A stretch of 64,000 nucleotides of DNA from Pseudomonadota bacterium (GCA_023422775.1 JAFAGM010000031.1:118552-182551); one strand, 5' to 3'. Counted from the stretch's first letter, positions 34,361-44,603 are shown. Notes: generated from the sequence alone by a model not told the origin. A program made the numbers and translations.

Positions 34361-34390
34361 TTGTGCAACGCCAACGGCGCCGTCTACAGT
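34361..34390 (+). promoter_or_regulatory. Weak sigma-70-like promoter candidate before the VOC gene
   Basis: TTGTGC at 34361 and TACAGT at 34385 with an 18-base spacer, about 80 bases before the VOC start. It is the only promoter-like element noticed on the plus strand in the 307-bp gap 34162-34468. Low confidence in a high-GC genome. Confidence 0.25.
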
Positions 34391-34468
34391 GCCGGCAGCG
34401 AGCAGCCCGGGGTAAAGCGCAAACGCATTACGGCTGTTCGTCCTCAAGAACCGGGAGGTATCAGAGAG

Positions 34469-34849
34469 ATGTTTTCGCATGTGATGATCGGCACCAACGA
34501 CCTCGAAAAGGCCAAGGCGTTCTACGACGCGCTGCTGGGAACGCTGGATGTCCGGCCGGCCAAGGTCGACGGCCACCGCATTTTCTACTTCACCAAGACC
34601 GGCGTTTTCGCGGTGTCGAAGCCGATCAACGGCCAGCCTGCAACGCACGCGAACGGCGGCACCATCGGCTTTGCGGCGAGTTCGCCCGAGCAGGCCGACG
34701 CGTTTCACGCGGCCGGCCTCGCCAACGGCGGTACGACCTGCGAAAACCCGCCGGGCGTTCGCGAAGGCCCGGGCGGCAAACTCTATCTCGCGTACCTGCG
34801 CGACCTCGACGGCAACAAGATCTGCGCCATGCACCGGATGCCGGCTTAG
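34469..34849 (+). CDS. VOC-family protein (glyoxalase/bleomycin-resistance fold)
   Basis: A 126-residue single-module vicinal-oxygen-chelate protein. The opening MFSHVMIGTNDLEKAKAFYD and the closing AYLRDLDGNKICAMHR are the two beta-alpha-beta motifs of this fold. Metal ligands would be His near the start (H4) and an acidic residue near the end, but the usual C-terminal Glu (N.IE) is Cys here (NKICAM), so metal binding is doubtful. Start ATG has a GGGAGGT site. Substrate unknown. Confidence 0.82.
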   Translation: MFSHVMIGTNDLEKAKAFYDALLGTLDVRPAKVDGHRIFYFTKTGVFAVSKPINGQPATHANGGTIGFAASSPEQADAFHAAGLANGGTTCENPPGVREGPGGKLYLAYLRDLDGNKICAMHRMPA

Positions 34850-34859
34850 GTTGTCTGCC

Positions 34860-34958
34860 CTCATCCTGAGGAGCCGCGAAAGCGGCGCCTCGAAGGATGC
34901 AGGCCCGTTTGTGGCCTCATGGTTCGAGACGGCGCCAAGGCGCCTCCTCACCATGAGG
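34860..34958. repeat. REP-like repeat, family A
   Basis: Bounded by CTCATCCTGAGGAG and CTCCTCACCATGAGG, with CTCGAAGGATG and CATGGTTCGAGAC inside. It starts 10 bases after the VOC stop. Confidence 0.78.
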
Positions 34959-35104
34959 GTCTTGCAATACCACTTGCCACGTAACGGAAAATCGCGCCTT
35001 CACCCGCGCTTGTGCAAGCCCTGCCCTCACGTCTACATTGCCGGCCAACGAGCCTGAGCGCGCGCCCGCAGACCAGACGATCTGCGCAAATGGGAGGAAT
35101 ATCC

Positions 35105-36379
<1,275 letters not shown>

Positions 36380-36406
36380 GGCCAATCTCGCAAAGCCAAT
36401 CACAGC

Positions 36407-36491
36407 CGTCATTGCGAGAAGCGAAGCGACGAAGCAATCCATGCCAGCTTGCGCCGAGCCATGGATTGCTTCGCTTCGCTCGCAATGACGG
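36407..36491. repeat. REP-like repeat, family B
   Basis: The arms CCGTCATTGCGAGAAGCGAA and TTCGCTTCGCTCGCAATGACGG flank a variable centre. Between the acyl-CoA dehydrogenase and flavin reductase genes on the same strand. Confidence 0.8.
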
Positions 36492-36521
36492 AGGACTTTC
36501 GCCGACGCGGAGTACCTTGAG

Positions 36522-37142
36522 ATGCAATACGCCCCCACCGACCTGAAACCCCGCGAGCGCTACAAGGTGCTCACCTCCTTCGTGCTGCCGCGGCCGATCG
36601 CGTGGGTGACGACGATCGGGCCGACCGGCGTGGTCAACGCCGCGCCGTTCAGTTTCTTCAACGTGTTCTGTGAGGACCCGCCGCTGTGCATGTTCGCCGC
36701 CAATTTGCGGCCCGATGGGCGGATCAAGGACACCGTGATCAACATTCGCCGGACGAACGAGTTCGTGGTCAACATGACCGACGAGCCGCTGGCGCGCGCG
36801 ATGCACGATTCCAGCGGCGACTTCCCGCCCGAGATCGGCGAGCCTGATTATTTGAACCTGAAGGTGGCGCCCTCGACGAAGATCGCGGTGCCGCGGCTGG
36901 CCGATGCGCCGTTTTCGATGGAATGCAAAACCTGGAAGGAAATCGACGTCAACGGCGACCGCCTGCTGGTGATGGGCGAAGGCATCCAGTTCCACATCCG
37001 CGACGATCTGTGGGACCACGCCGCGATGCGCGTGCACATGGATCGCTATCACCCGATCGGCCGCATGTTCGCGGATCGTTATTGCCGCACCGATGACCGC
37101 GTGGTGTTTCCGCCGGCCGAGGGAGCGAAGACTACGGTATAA
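36522..37142 (+). CDS. Flavin reductase-like, FMN-binding split-barrel protein
   Basis: A 206-residue flavin reductase-domain protein. The RPIAWVTTIGPTGVVNAAPFS segment and the DTVINIRRTNEFVVNM stretch are characteristic of the FMN-binding split barrel, which transfers hydride to flavin for a monooxygenase or acts on other acceptors. Start ATG 36522. Nearby there is no two-component monooxygenase oxygenase gene, so its partner is unknown. It is followed closely (28 bp) by the GNAT-GFA fusion. Confidence 0.83.
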   Translation: MQYAPTDLKPRERYKVLTSFVLPRPIAWVTTIGPTGVVNAAPFSFFNVFCEDPPLCMFAANLRPDGRIKDTVINIRRTNEFVVNMTDEPLARAMHDSSGDFPPEIGEPDYLNLKVAPSTKIAVPRLADAPFSMECKTWKEIDVNGDRLLVMGEGIQFHIRDDLWDHAAMRVHMDRYHPIGRMFADRYCRTDDRVVFPPAEGAKTTV

Positions 37143-37170
37143 ACCGACGCAGGCAGGAAGAGAAAAGCAC

Positions 37171-37893
37171 ATGGCCGAAAACTTCCGCGACAACGAAGCT
37201 CGCGAGCGATTTGAGCTCGACGTCGAAGGGCACACCGCCTTCGTCACCTACCGGAAATCGAAAGGCGCGATCACGCTGGTCCATACGGAGGTGCCGTCCG
37301 AACTCGGCGGCAAGGGCGTCGGCTCGAAACTCGCGCGCGCGACGCTGGACGCGGTACGGGCGCAGGGGCGCAAGCTGACGGTCGAATGCGATTTCATTCG
37401 CAATTTCATGTCCAAGCACGCCGAGTACAACGACCTCCTGGCGCCCGGCCAACCAAAGGACACGAACGCCGCGACCTACAAGGCGGGCTGCTTTTGCGGC
37501 GCGATCGAGGTCGAAGCAGCGGGCGCGCCGGTTTTTGCCGGCTACTGCCATTGCAGGGATTGCCAGGCCTGGTCGGCCGCGCCAGTCAATGCCTTCAGCC
37601 TGTGGAAGTCTGGCGACGTGCGCGTCACCAAAGGCGCGTCCGACATCGGCACCTACAACAGGACCGAGAACTCCTATCGGAAATTCTGCAAGGTCTGCGG
37701 CGGCCATGTCATGACCGAGCATCCGCGCATGCGGCTGACCGATGTCTATGCCAACCTGCTGCGCGACTACACGCACCAGCCGACGCTGCATGTGAACTAC
37801 GCAAGCAAGACACTCTCGGTAAAGGACGGTTTGCCGAAATACGCCGACTTCCCCGCAGACCTCGGCGGCTCCGGAGAGAAATTGCCGGATTAA
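37171..37893 (+). CDS. Fusion protein: YjdJ-type GNAT domain plus GFA (CENP-V) zinc domain
   Basis: A 240-residue protein with two domains. Residues about 1-90 resemble small single-domain GNAT acetyltransferases of the YjdJ type (HTEVPSELGGKGVGSKLA, the acetyl-CoA loop). Residues about 100-225 are a glutathione-dependent formaldehyde-activating (GFA) domain with all seven expected cysteines: C107, C109, C126, C128, C131, C173, C176, binding two Zn. The ATG (37171) is preceded by GGAAG. There is no stop or frameshift at the junction (about residue 95, APGQPKD). The fusion could link an acetylated substrate to thiol or aldehyde chemistry; function is unknown. Confidence 0.85.
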   Translation: MAENFRDNEARERFELDVEGHTAFVTYRKSKGAITLVHTEVPSELGGKGVGSKLARATLDAVRAQGRKLTVECDFIRNFMSKHAEYNDLLAPGQPKDTNAATYKAGCFCGAIEVEAAGAPVFAGYCHCRDCQAWSAAPVNAFSLWKSGDVRVTKGASDIGTYNRTENSYRKFCKVCGGHVMTEHPRMRLTDVYANLLRDYTHQPTLHVNYASKTLSVKDGLPKYADFPADLGGSGEKLPD

Positions 37894-37896
37894 GCC

Positions 37897-38649
37897 CTAT
37901 GCCGGCCGGTGCGCACGCAGGAACGAGCGGATCTGGCGTACCGCGAGCGGCACCCTCTCCTTCGGCTCCTTCCACGGAAACAGGCTGACTTCCGCGTTCG
38001 GCGCCAGCATCGCGCTCTCCATCGCCACCGCGTAAGGATGCGCCGGAATGTCGTCGGGCAGGATCAGGACCGGCGTCCGGCACTGGCGCACGAAATCCCG
38101 CGTCACGGTGAAGACGAAATCCGGATCGGTGCGATACATCTTCGTCAGGAATTTCTCCGCCTGCGCCATGGTGATGTCTGGCCGGCGCTCGACAAGCTGC
38201 GGCGCCCAGCCTTTCATGTTGTTGTCGTAGAACAGGTCGCGCATCTCGGGCCGCGAGCCTGACGGCATCGCCAGCACGCCCGCCACGACGCGATCCGGCG
38301 CGCGCTTGATCAGGTTCCAGATCAGCGGGCCGCCGATGCAGAAGCCCAGCACCATGAATTTCTCGAAGCCGAGATGGTCCATCAGCGCCAACTGGTCGTC
38401 GGTATGGGAATCCCAGGGACGATCGATCTCGAGCGGACCGGTGGATTGGCCGGGCGGCGCATTTCGCAGGTCGAAGGCAATGCAGCGGTACTCGTCGCCG
38501 AATTCCTTCATGGCGTTGAAGGGCGGATAGTCCCCGGTGATCCCCGAAATGTTCGAATTCAGCCCGCCGCCGGCGATCAGCAGCAGCGGGAAGCCAGAGC
38601 CGGCTTCCTCGTAATGAATGCGAACGGCGCCCTTTTCGAAGAAGCTCAT
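37897..38649 (-). CDS. Alpha/beta hydrolase with Cys nucleophile
   Basis: A 250-residue alpha/beta hydrolase. The oxyanion loop is LLLIAGGGLNSN, and the nucleophile elbow reads LGFCIGGPL, so Cys (C104) is in place of Ser. The acid residue is in LILPDDIPAHP. The usual C-terminal His (GH..P..) is not obvious; that region reads WKEPKERVP. Cys elbows are known from dienelactone hydrolases. Convergent with the GNAT-GFA fusion gene, its stop is 3 bases away. No substrate can be assigned. Confidence 0.84.
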   Translation of the reverse strand: MSFFEKGAVRIHYEEAGSGFPLLLIAGGGLNSNISGITGDYPPFNAMKEFGDEYRCIAFDLRNAPPGQSTGPLEIDRPWDSHTDDQLALMDHLGFEKFMVLGFCIGGPLIWNLIKRAPDRVVAGVLAMPSGSRPEMRDLFYDNNMKGWAPQLVERRPDITMAQAEKFLTKMYRTDPDFVFTVTRDFVRQCRTPVLILPDDIPAHPYAVAMESAMLAPNAEVSLFPWKEPKERVPLAVRQIRSFLRAHRPA

Positions 38650-38676
38650 GGTGTTTCCCCCTGCCCCAAAGCCCGC

Positions 38677-39570
38677 TTACGTCCTGGCAGGTTCGCCGAT
38701 CTTGTCCTGCGTCTTCGTGTCGAAATCGCCGGCATCGTGACGCTCGTGGAGCTGGCTCGCCGGATCGCCCGAAATGCGGTTGACCATGCGTCCGCGCTTT
38801 ACTGCGGGACGTTTTGCAATCGCGTCGGTCCAGCGCTGCACGTTCCTGTATTCGTGCACCGAGAGGAATTCGCCGGCGCCATAGACCAGACCCTTTGCCA
38901 GCGCGCCGTACCACGGCCATGTGGCCATGTCGGCGATGGTGTATTCGTGGCCTGCGAGAAATTCGTTGTCGGCAAGACGCCGGTCGAGCACGTCGAGCTG
39001 GCGTTTCACTTCCATGGCGTAGCGGTCGATGGCGTATTCGATCTTCATCGGTGCGTAGGCGTAGAAGTGACCGAAGCCGCCGCCGAGAAACGGCGCGCTG
39101 CCCATCTGCCAGAACAGCCACGACAGGCATTCAGCGCGCGCCTGACCGCCGGCCGGCAGGAAGGCTCCGAACTTCTCGGCCAGATGCACCAGGATCGCAC
39201 CGGACTCGAACAGCCGGATCGGTTGCGGTCCGCTGCGGTCCACCAGCGCCGGGATTTTCGAATTCGGATTGACTGCGACGAAGCCGCTGCCGAACTGGTT
39301 GCCGTCGATCTTGATCAGCCACGCATCGTATTCCGCGCCGCTGTGACCGGCGGCCAGCAATTCCTCGAACATGACCGTGACCTTGACGCCGTTCGGCGTC
39401 GCCAGCGAATAGAGCTGGAATGGATGCTTGCCGACCGGCAATTCCGCCTCATGCGTGGCGCCTGCCACCGGACGGTTGATGCTGGCAAAGCGGCCGCCGC
39501 TCGCCTTGTTCCAGGTCCAGACTTTCGGCGGCACATACTCATTCGCATCGGTGGTCGGGGCATCGGTCAT
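38677..39570 (-). CDS. yghU: YghU-type glutathione S-transferase / disulfide-bond oxidoreductase
   Basis: A 297-residue protein close to the E. coli YghU pattern: an N-terminal extension (YVPPKVWTWNKASGGRFASINRP), the thioredoxin-like domain starting with LYSLATPNGVKV (about residue 54), IDGNQFGSGFVAVNPNSKIPAL and LFESGAILVHLAEK for the glutathione site, then the all-helical C-terminal domain (WPWYGALAKG). YghU binds two glutathiones and reduces 2-hydroxyethyl disulfide. It lies 27 bases upstream of the alpha/beta hydrolase on the same strand and is probably in one operon with it. Confidence 0.9.
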   Translation of the reverse strand: MTDAPTTDANEYVPPKVWTWNKASGGRFASINRPVAGATHEAELPVGKHPFQLYSLATPNGVKVTVMFEELLAAGHSGAEYDAWLIKIDGNQFGSGFVAVNPNSKIPALVDRSGPQPIRLFESGAILVHLAEKFGAFLPAGGQARAECLSWLFWQMGSAPFLGGGFGHFYAYAPMKIEYAIDRYAMEVKRQLDVLDRRLADNEFLAGHEYTIADMATWPWYGALAKGLVYGAGEFLSVHEYRNVQRWTDAIAKRPAVKRGRMVNRISGDPASQLHERHDAGDFDTKTQDKIGEPART

Positions 39571-39694
39571 CGGATCGGCTCCAGGCTTCTCTCGGCCATG
39601 CTATTTGATCGGTCGTCGGCCGCACGGCGGGTTGTCGAGCCTTTTATATCGGACCTGCGGATTACCGCCACAAGGGCATCACGAGCGGACAACT

Positions 39695-39812
39695 CGGAGC
39701 AAAAGCTCCGCGAAGCAATCCATCGCGCGGCATAACGGATAGATGGATTGCTTCGTCGCGGAGCTTGTCATCGGGCGCGCATTCGCGCGACCCGGTGGTT
39801 CCTCGCAATGAC
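39695..39812. repeat. REP-like repeat, family B, composite with an inserted palindrome
   Basis: The usual family B arms (CGAAGCAATCCAT and CTCGCAATGAC) are separated on the right by an extra segment at 39760-39798, TGTCATCGGGCGCGCATTCGCGCGACCCG in two parts. The insert is itself a hairpin (CGGGCGCGC / GCGCGACCCG). The same insert is in the copy at 42944-43044. Confidence 0.75.
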
Positions 39813-39817
39813 AGCGA

Positions 39818-41476
39818 TCACGACGCCGCCACCTTCCGCGGCGCCTCCGCGCGCTCCATCACAAAACCCTCATAACCCTTGGCTGCGACGTCGTTGCAGA
39901 TCTGCCGGTAGGGGCCGACACCGCCGATATAGGGCATGAAGATCCGCGGCTTGCCGGGGACGTTGGCGCCCATGTACCAGGAATTGGCCTGCGGATAGAG
40001 CGTCGTCCAGGCCACCTCGTTGACGTGGGCGACCCATTTGTCTTCGGCATCGGTGGCAGCCTCCATGGTATCGAGGCCCTGCTTACGCATATGGGCCAGG
40101 CAGTCCGTGATCCAGTCGACGTGCTGTTCGATCGAGACGATCATGTTCGACAGCACCGACGGGCTGCCGGGGCCGGTGACGATGAAGAGATTGGGAAAGC
40201 CCGAACTCATCAGGCCGAGATACGTGCGCGGGCCCGCGGCCCATTTTTCGTTCAGCGTCTGTCCGCCCCGGCCGCGAATATCGATTTTCGCGACCGATCC
40301 GGTCATGGCGTCGAAGCCGGTCGCGAGCACCAGCGCATCGACCTCGTAATCCCTGCCGCCTGTGCGGACCGCGTTTTCGGTGATCTCCTCGATCGGGTTC
40401 GACTTGATGTCCACCAGCGTCACGTTCGGGCGATTGAAGGTCGCGAAATAGTCGGTGTCGATGCAGATGCGCTTGGATCCGATCGGATGGTTGTTCGGCT
40501 GCAGCAGCTTTGCGGTCTCCCGGTCGTTGACGATCTCGGCGATCTTCTCGCGGACGAAATTGGCGGCGGTGTCGTTCGCGGCCTGATCCAGCGCGAGGTT
40601 GTTGTAGACCGACATGAAGGTGAGTCCGCCACGATCCCAGCGTGCCTGGTATTTCGAGCGGCGTTCATTGTCGCCGTCGTCGAGCGCGCCGCGATCGGGC
40701 AGCTCGGTATAGATGCCGTTCTTCGCCATCTCGCGCGCGAAGCGCCGGATCTCGGGATAATTGTCGCGGAATTTCTGCCGTTCCTGCGCGCTGAGCGCGG
40801 CATTGCGGGCGGGAATCGAGAAATTCGCGGTGCGCTGGAACACCGTCAGGTGGCTCGCCTGCTCGGCAATGACCGGCACCGACTGGATCGCCGACGATCC
40901 CGTTCCGATGACGCCGACACGCTGGCCGGTGAAATCGACCTCCTCATGCGGCCAGTGGCCGGTGTGGTAGACCTTGCCCTTGAATCGATCGAGGCCCTTG
41001 ATGTCGGGCATCCGCGCATTCGACAGGCAGCCGGTGGCGAGCACGACGAATTTCGCCGTGACCGTCCTGCCGTCGGAGGTCGAGACCGACCACAGCGAGG
41101 TCGCCTCGTCGAACTCCGCGCGCTCGACGCGGGTGTTGAACTGGATGTCGGGACGCAGGCTGAAGCGGTCGGCGACGTGGTTGGCGTATCTCAGGATCTC
41201 GGGCTGCGGCGCGTAGCGCTCGCTCCAGTCCCACTCCTGCTGCAGTTCATCCGAGAACGAATAGGAATATTGCATGCTCTCGACGTCGCAGCGCGCGCCG
41301 GGATAGCGGTTCCAGTACCAGGTGCCGCCGACGCCGGAGCCCTGCTCGTAGACCCGCGCCGTCATGCCCTGCCCGCGCAACCGGTGCAGCATGTACATGC
41401 CGGCAAAGCCCGCGCCGACCACGACGACGTCGTAGGCCTCGGTCGGGTTGGCGGTAGCGGAAGGCATTGCGGACAT
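39818..41476 (-). CDS. Flavin-containing monooxygenase, Baeyer-Villiger type
   Basis: A 552-residue FAD/NADPH monooxygenase. The FAD Rossmann motif GAGFAG is at residues 21-26, the second (NADPH) GTGSSA near 200, and the Baeyer-Villiger fingerprint FKGKVYHTGHWP in between (FxGxxxHxxxWP). Length and motifs fit the cyclohexanone/phenylacetone monooxygenase class, which inserts O next to a carbonyl to give an ester or lactone. Start ATG 41476 (GAG-rich site upstream). The SMP-30 lactonase-type gene at 17804 is far away, so no direct link is shown. Substrate unknown. Confidence 0.88.
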   Translation of the reverse strand: MSAMPSATANPTEAYDVVVVGAGFAGMYMLHRLRGQGMTARVYEQGSGVGGTWYWNRYPGARCDVESMQYSYSFSDELQQEWDWSERYAPQPEILRYANHVADRFSLRPDIQFNTRVERAEFDEATSLWSVSTSDGRTVTAKFVVLATGCLSNARMPDIKGLDRFKGKVYHTGHWPHEEVDFTGQRVGVIGTGSSAIQSVPVIAEQASHLTVFQRTANFSIPARNAALSAQERQKFRDNYPEIRRFAREMAKNGIYTELPDRGALDDGDNERRSKYQARWDRGGLTFMSVYNNLALDQAANDTAANFVREKIAEIVNDRETAKLLQPNNHPIGSKRICIDTDYFATFNRPNVTLVDIKSNPIEEITENAVRTGGRDYEVDALVLATGFDAMTGSVAKIDIRGRGGQTLNEKWAAGPRTYLGLMSSGFPNLFIVTGPGSPSVLSNMIVSIEQHVDWITDCLAHMRKQGLDTMEAATDAEDKWVAHVNEVAWTTLYPQANSWYMGANVPGKPRIFMPYIGGVGPYRQICNDVAAKGYEGFVMERAEAPRKVAAS

Positions 41477-41599
41477 GAAGGCGGACTCCCTGAATTTCTC
41501 GTTGATTTGGCAAACAGCATTCCTGCCGCAGCGCCAAAGCGCAAGACGCAAATCCGCCGCGTGCCATTGCATATTTTACGAGGTGGAATGTTTGCCGCT

Positions 41600-41700
41600 C
41601 CTCATGGTGAGGAGCGTATCTTGCGCGTCTCGAACCATGAGGCCACAGTGGGGCCTCCATCCTTCGAGACGCGGCGAAGACGCCGCTCCTCAGGATAAGG
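41600..41700. repeat. REP-like repeat, family A
   Basis: CCTCATGGTGAGGAGC at the left and CTCCTCAGGATAAGG at the right, with GTCTCGAACCATGAGG and CCTTCGAGACGC inside. It fills the middle of the 325-bp divergent gap 41477-41801; the rest of that gap shows no clear promoter. Confidence 0.75.
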
Positions 41701-41801
41701 TCTCGCCGGTTGCTGTGCTTGGCATTCGCCGGTAATGGGTTAGCGTTTCGTCGAAAAGTCGAGCAGCAACACGAATGCTGCCGCCACAGGGAGCAACCGC
41801 C

Positions 41802-42935
41802 ATGAAATCGCCGATCTGCGACATGCTGGGAATAGAGTTTCCGCTGCTGGCTTTCAGCCATTGCCGCGACGTGGTTGCGGCCGTCAGCCGCGCCGGCGGT
41901 TTTGGCGTGCTGGGCGCGACCGCGCACTCGCCGGAGACGATCGAGCAGGAACTGAAATGGATCGACGATCACACCGACGGCAAGCCTTACGGGCTCGATG
42001 TGCTGATCCCGGAAAACATTTCGACAGCCGGCGAAAAGGACGTCACCTGGAAGAGCCTGGAGGCGCGAATCTCGCCGCAGCATCGCGACTTCACCCGCAA
42101 CCTGCTGAAGAAATACGGCATTGAACTGACGACGACCAACGTCGCCGACAACCAGCCGCAGCCGTTCGACGCGCAGCGTGCGCTCGAGGTGCTCGACGTT
42201 TCGTTCCGCCATCCGATCAAGCTGATTGCAAATGCGCTCGGCGTGCCGCCGAAGGCGATGATCGACATGGGGCGCAAGCATGACGTCCCGGTCGCAGCGC
42301 TGGTCGGCTCCAAGGAACACGCGCTGCGCCAGGTCGCGGCCGGCGTCGACATCCTGGTCGCCCAGGGCACCGAGGCCGGCGGCCACTGCGGCGAGGTCTC
42401 GACCATGGTGCTGGTGCCCGAGGTGATCAAGGCGATCAAGCCGATCCGCAACGTGCCGGTGCTGGCCGCGGGCGGCATCATGACCGGGTCACAGATGGCG
42501 GCCTGCATGGCGATGGGGGCGGCGGGCGCGTGGACCGGCTCGGTGTGGCTCGCCACCGTCGAATCCGAGACCACCGAAATCTTCCGCGAGAAGATGATCG
42601 CGGCTTCGTCACGCGACGCGGTCCGTTCCAGGGGCCGTACCGGCAAGCCGGCCCGGCAGTTGCGCTCGGTGTGGACCGATGCGTGGGACCGCGGGCCGGA
42701 CAGTCCCGGCGCGCTGCCGATGCCGCTGCAAAGCATCATCAGCCGCGACGCCTTCAACTCGATCGACCGCGCCGCCGCTGCGGGGAATGCCCAGGCGCGC
42801 GATCTCGTCAGCTACTTTGTCGGCCAGGGCGTCGGCCTGATCGACAGCGTGAAATCGGCCGGCGCGGTGGTTCAGGAATTCAAGGAAGACTTTGCCGATG
42901 CGGTGGAGCATATGAATGCGTTGATGGAGGAGTGA
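41802..42935 (+). CDS. Nitronate monooxygenase-like (2-nitropropane dioxygenase family)
   Basis: A 377-residue FMN TIM-barrel protein of the nitronate monooxygenase family. The start (CDMLGIEFPLLAFSHCRDVVAAVSRAG, about 5-30) and the FMN-binding QGTEAGGHCGE motif near residue 190, which contains the catalytic-region His, are typical. A loop (VLVPEVIKAI) and the AAGGIMTG motif follow. ATG 41802 has GGGAG upstream. Many members are not nitronate oxidases but act on other FMN substrates, including enoyl-type reductions, so the substrate is open. Confidence 0.85.
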   Translation: MKSPICDMLGIEFPLLAFSHCRDVVAAVSRAGGFGVLGATAHSPETIEQELKWIDDHTDGKPYGLDVLIPENISTAGEKDVTWKSLEARISPQHRDFTRNLLKKYGIELTTTNVADNQPQPFDAQRALEVLDVSFRHPIKLIANALGVPPKAMIDMGRKHDVPVAALVGSKEHALRQVAAGVDILVAQGTEAGGHCGEVSTMVLVPEVIKAIKPIRNVPVLAAGGIMTGSQMAACMAMGAAGAWTGSVWLATVESETTEIFREKMIAASSRDAVRSRGRTGKPARQLRSVWTDAWDRGPDSPGALPMPLQSIISRDAFNSIDRAAAAGNAQARDLVSYFVGQGVGLIDSVKSAGAVVQEFKEDFADAVEHMNALMEE

Positions 42936-42943
42936 CGGCCTCT

Positions 42944-43044
42944 CCCCGTCAAGCAATCCATACTCGCCGCAGGGCACGATGGATTGCTTCGCGGAGCCTG
43001 TCATCGGGCGCGTATTCGCGCGACCCGTTGGCTCGCAATGACGG
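42944..43044. repeat. REP-like repeat, family B, composite with an inserted palindrome
   Basis: A left arm shortened to CCCCGTCAAGCAATCCA, the right arm with the same inserted hairpin as at 39695 (42993-43031, GGAGCCTGTCATCGGGCGCG then TATTCGCGCGACCCG), then CTCGCAATGACGG. Confidence 0.75.
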
Positions 43045-43088
43045 AGCTGCATCCTCGAATTAGTCCCAAGAAAGCAAAAAAGGTAGCA

Positions 43089-44603
43089 ATGTCCAACTCC
43101 TCCCTCCCCGAAGATCGCATTCCCGTCATCGTCGGCGTCGGCGAAATCGTCGACCGGCCGAAGAACATCGCCGCCGGGCGGGAGCCGCTGGCGCTGCTCG
43201 AACATGCGGTGCGGCGCGCGGAGGCCGATAGCGGGGCAAAGCTGCTCGGCGATCTCGGCTCGCTCGACGTCGTCAACTTCCTGAGCTGGCGTTACCGCGA
43301 TCCCGAGAAGCAGCTTGCCGAGCGGCTCGGCGCCACGCCTGATCATTGCTATTACGGCCCGGTCGGGGGCGAGAGCCCGATCCGCTACATTCACGAAGCG
43401 GCGCAGCGCATCGCGCGCGGCGAATGCAGCGTGGCGGTGGTCTGCGGCGCGGAAGCGCAATCGACTGCGACCAAGGCCGAGCGCGGCGGCATTTCGCTGC
43501 CCTGGACCTCGTTCGCCCATGACGTCCAGGAGCCGAAGCGCGGCGCGGCGTTCCAGAAGCCGATGGCCGTCAAGCTCGGCGTGTTCCGTCCCATTACCGT
43601 CTATCCGCTCTATGAATCCGCCACGTCAGCGCATTGGGGCCAGACGCCGCGCGAGGCGCTCGCGGAATCCGGTGCGCTGTGGTCAACCTATTCGAAGGTC
43701 GCCTCGGAAAATCCGAACTCGTGGCTGCAGAAGCATTTTTCACCCGACGAGATCACGACGCCGACGCCGGACAACCGCCTGATCGCCTGGCCCTATACAA
43801 AACTGATGGTGGCCAATCCGACCGTCAATATGGGCGGCGCGGTGCTGCTGACATCGCTGGCGAAAGCGCGTGCGGCGGGCGTGCCCGAAGATCGCCTGGT
43901 CTATCCGCTCGGCGGCGCATCGGCGGAAGAGCCGCGCGACTACCTCGTGCGCGACCAGTTCTACGAGAGCCATCCGCAGAACGCCGTGCTCAAGGCGGTG
44001 ATGGACCTGGTCGAGGGCGACGGCAGGAAATTCGACGCCATCGAACTCTATAGCTGCTTCCCCTGCGTGCCGAAGATGGCGCGGCGGACGCTGGGCCTGG
44101 GCCCCGACGTGCAGCCGACGGTGACCGGCGGCCTCACCTTCTTCGGTGCCCCGCTCAACACCTACATGACGCACGCCGCGGTCGCGATGGTGCGCAAGCT
44201 GCGTGAAGGCGGCAAACTCGGCCTGCTCTACGGCCAGGGCGGCTTCGTCACCAAGCATCACGGGCTGGTGGTGTCGCGCCAGCCGCCGCAGCAGGCGCTC
44301 AAGCAGGACATCAGCGTCCAGGCCGAGGCCGACCGCAACCGCCGCAAGGTGCCGGAGTTCGTCACCGAAGCGTCAGGCAAGGGCAAGGTCGAGAGCTTTA
44401 CCGTGATCTACAAGGGCAAGGGCGAAGTCGAGCACGGCGTTGTCATGATGCGCACCGAGGCCGATGCGCGCGCGCTGGCCCGTATCCCCGCGAACGATGC
44501 GGCGACGCTTGCGCATCTGCAGAACATGGACCGGACGCCGATAGGCACGATCGGCAATGTCACCGCGGCCGAAGACGGCGTGCTGGAGTGGCGGGTGGCG
44601 TAA
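43089..44603 (+). CDS. Thiolase-like acetyl-CoA acetyltransferase (SCP-x/long form)
   Basis: A 504-residue thiolase-superfamily protein with a C-terminal extension. The N-terminal half has PVIVGVGEIVDRP and VVCGAEAQST (near the usual nucleophile region, Cys at about 117). The C-terminal part beyond residue 420 (PPQQALKQDISVQAEADRNRR) looks like an added small domain of the OB-fold type with a GEVEHGVVMMRTEADARALA segment. Start ATG 43089 follows a short A-rich leader. Long thiolase-like proteins of this type are common in rhizobia, often annotated as acetyl-CoA acetyltransferase; the substrate is unproved. Confidence 0.84.
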   Translation: MSNSSLPEDRIPVIVGVGEIVDRPKNIAAGREPLALLEHAVRRAEADSGAKLLGDLGSLDVVNFLSWRYRDPEKQLAERLGATPDHCYYGPVGGESPIRYIHEAAQRIARGECSVAVVCGAEAQSTATKAERGGISLPWTSFAHDVQEPKRGAAFQKPMAVKLGVFRPITVYPLYESATSAHWGQTPREALAESGALWSTYSKVASENPNSWLQKHFSPDEITTPTPDNRLIAWPYTKLMVANPTVNMGGAVLLTSLAKARAAGVPEDRLVYPLGGASAEEPRDYLVRDQFYESHPQNAVLKAVMDLVEGDGRKFDAIELYSCFPCVPKMARRTLGLGPDVQPTVTGGLTFFGAPLNTYMTHAAVAMVRKLREGGKLGLLYGQGGFVTKHHGLVVSRQPPQQALKQDISVQAEADRNRRKVPEFVTEASGKGKVESFTVIYKGKGEVEHGVVMMRTEADARALARIPANDAATLAHLQNMDRTPIGTIGNVTAAEDGVLEWRVA

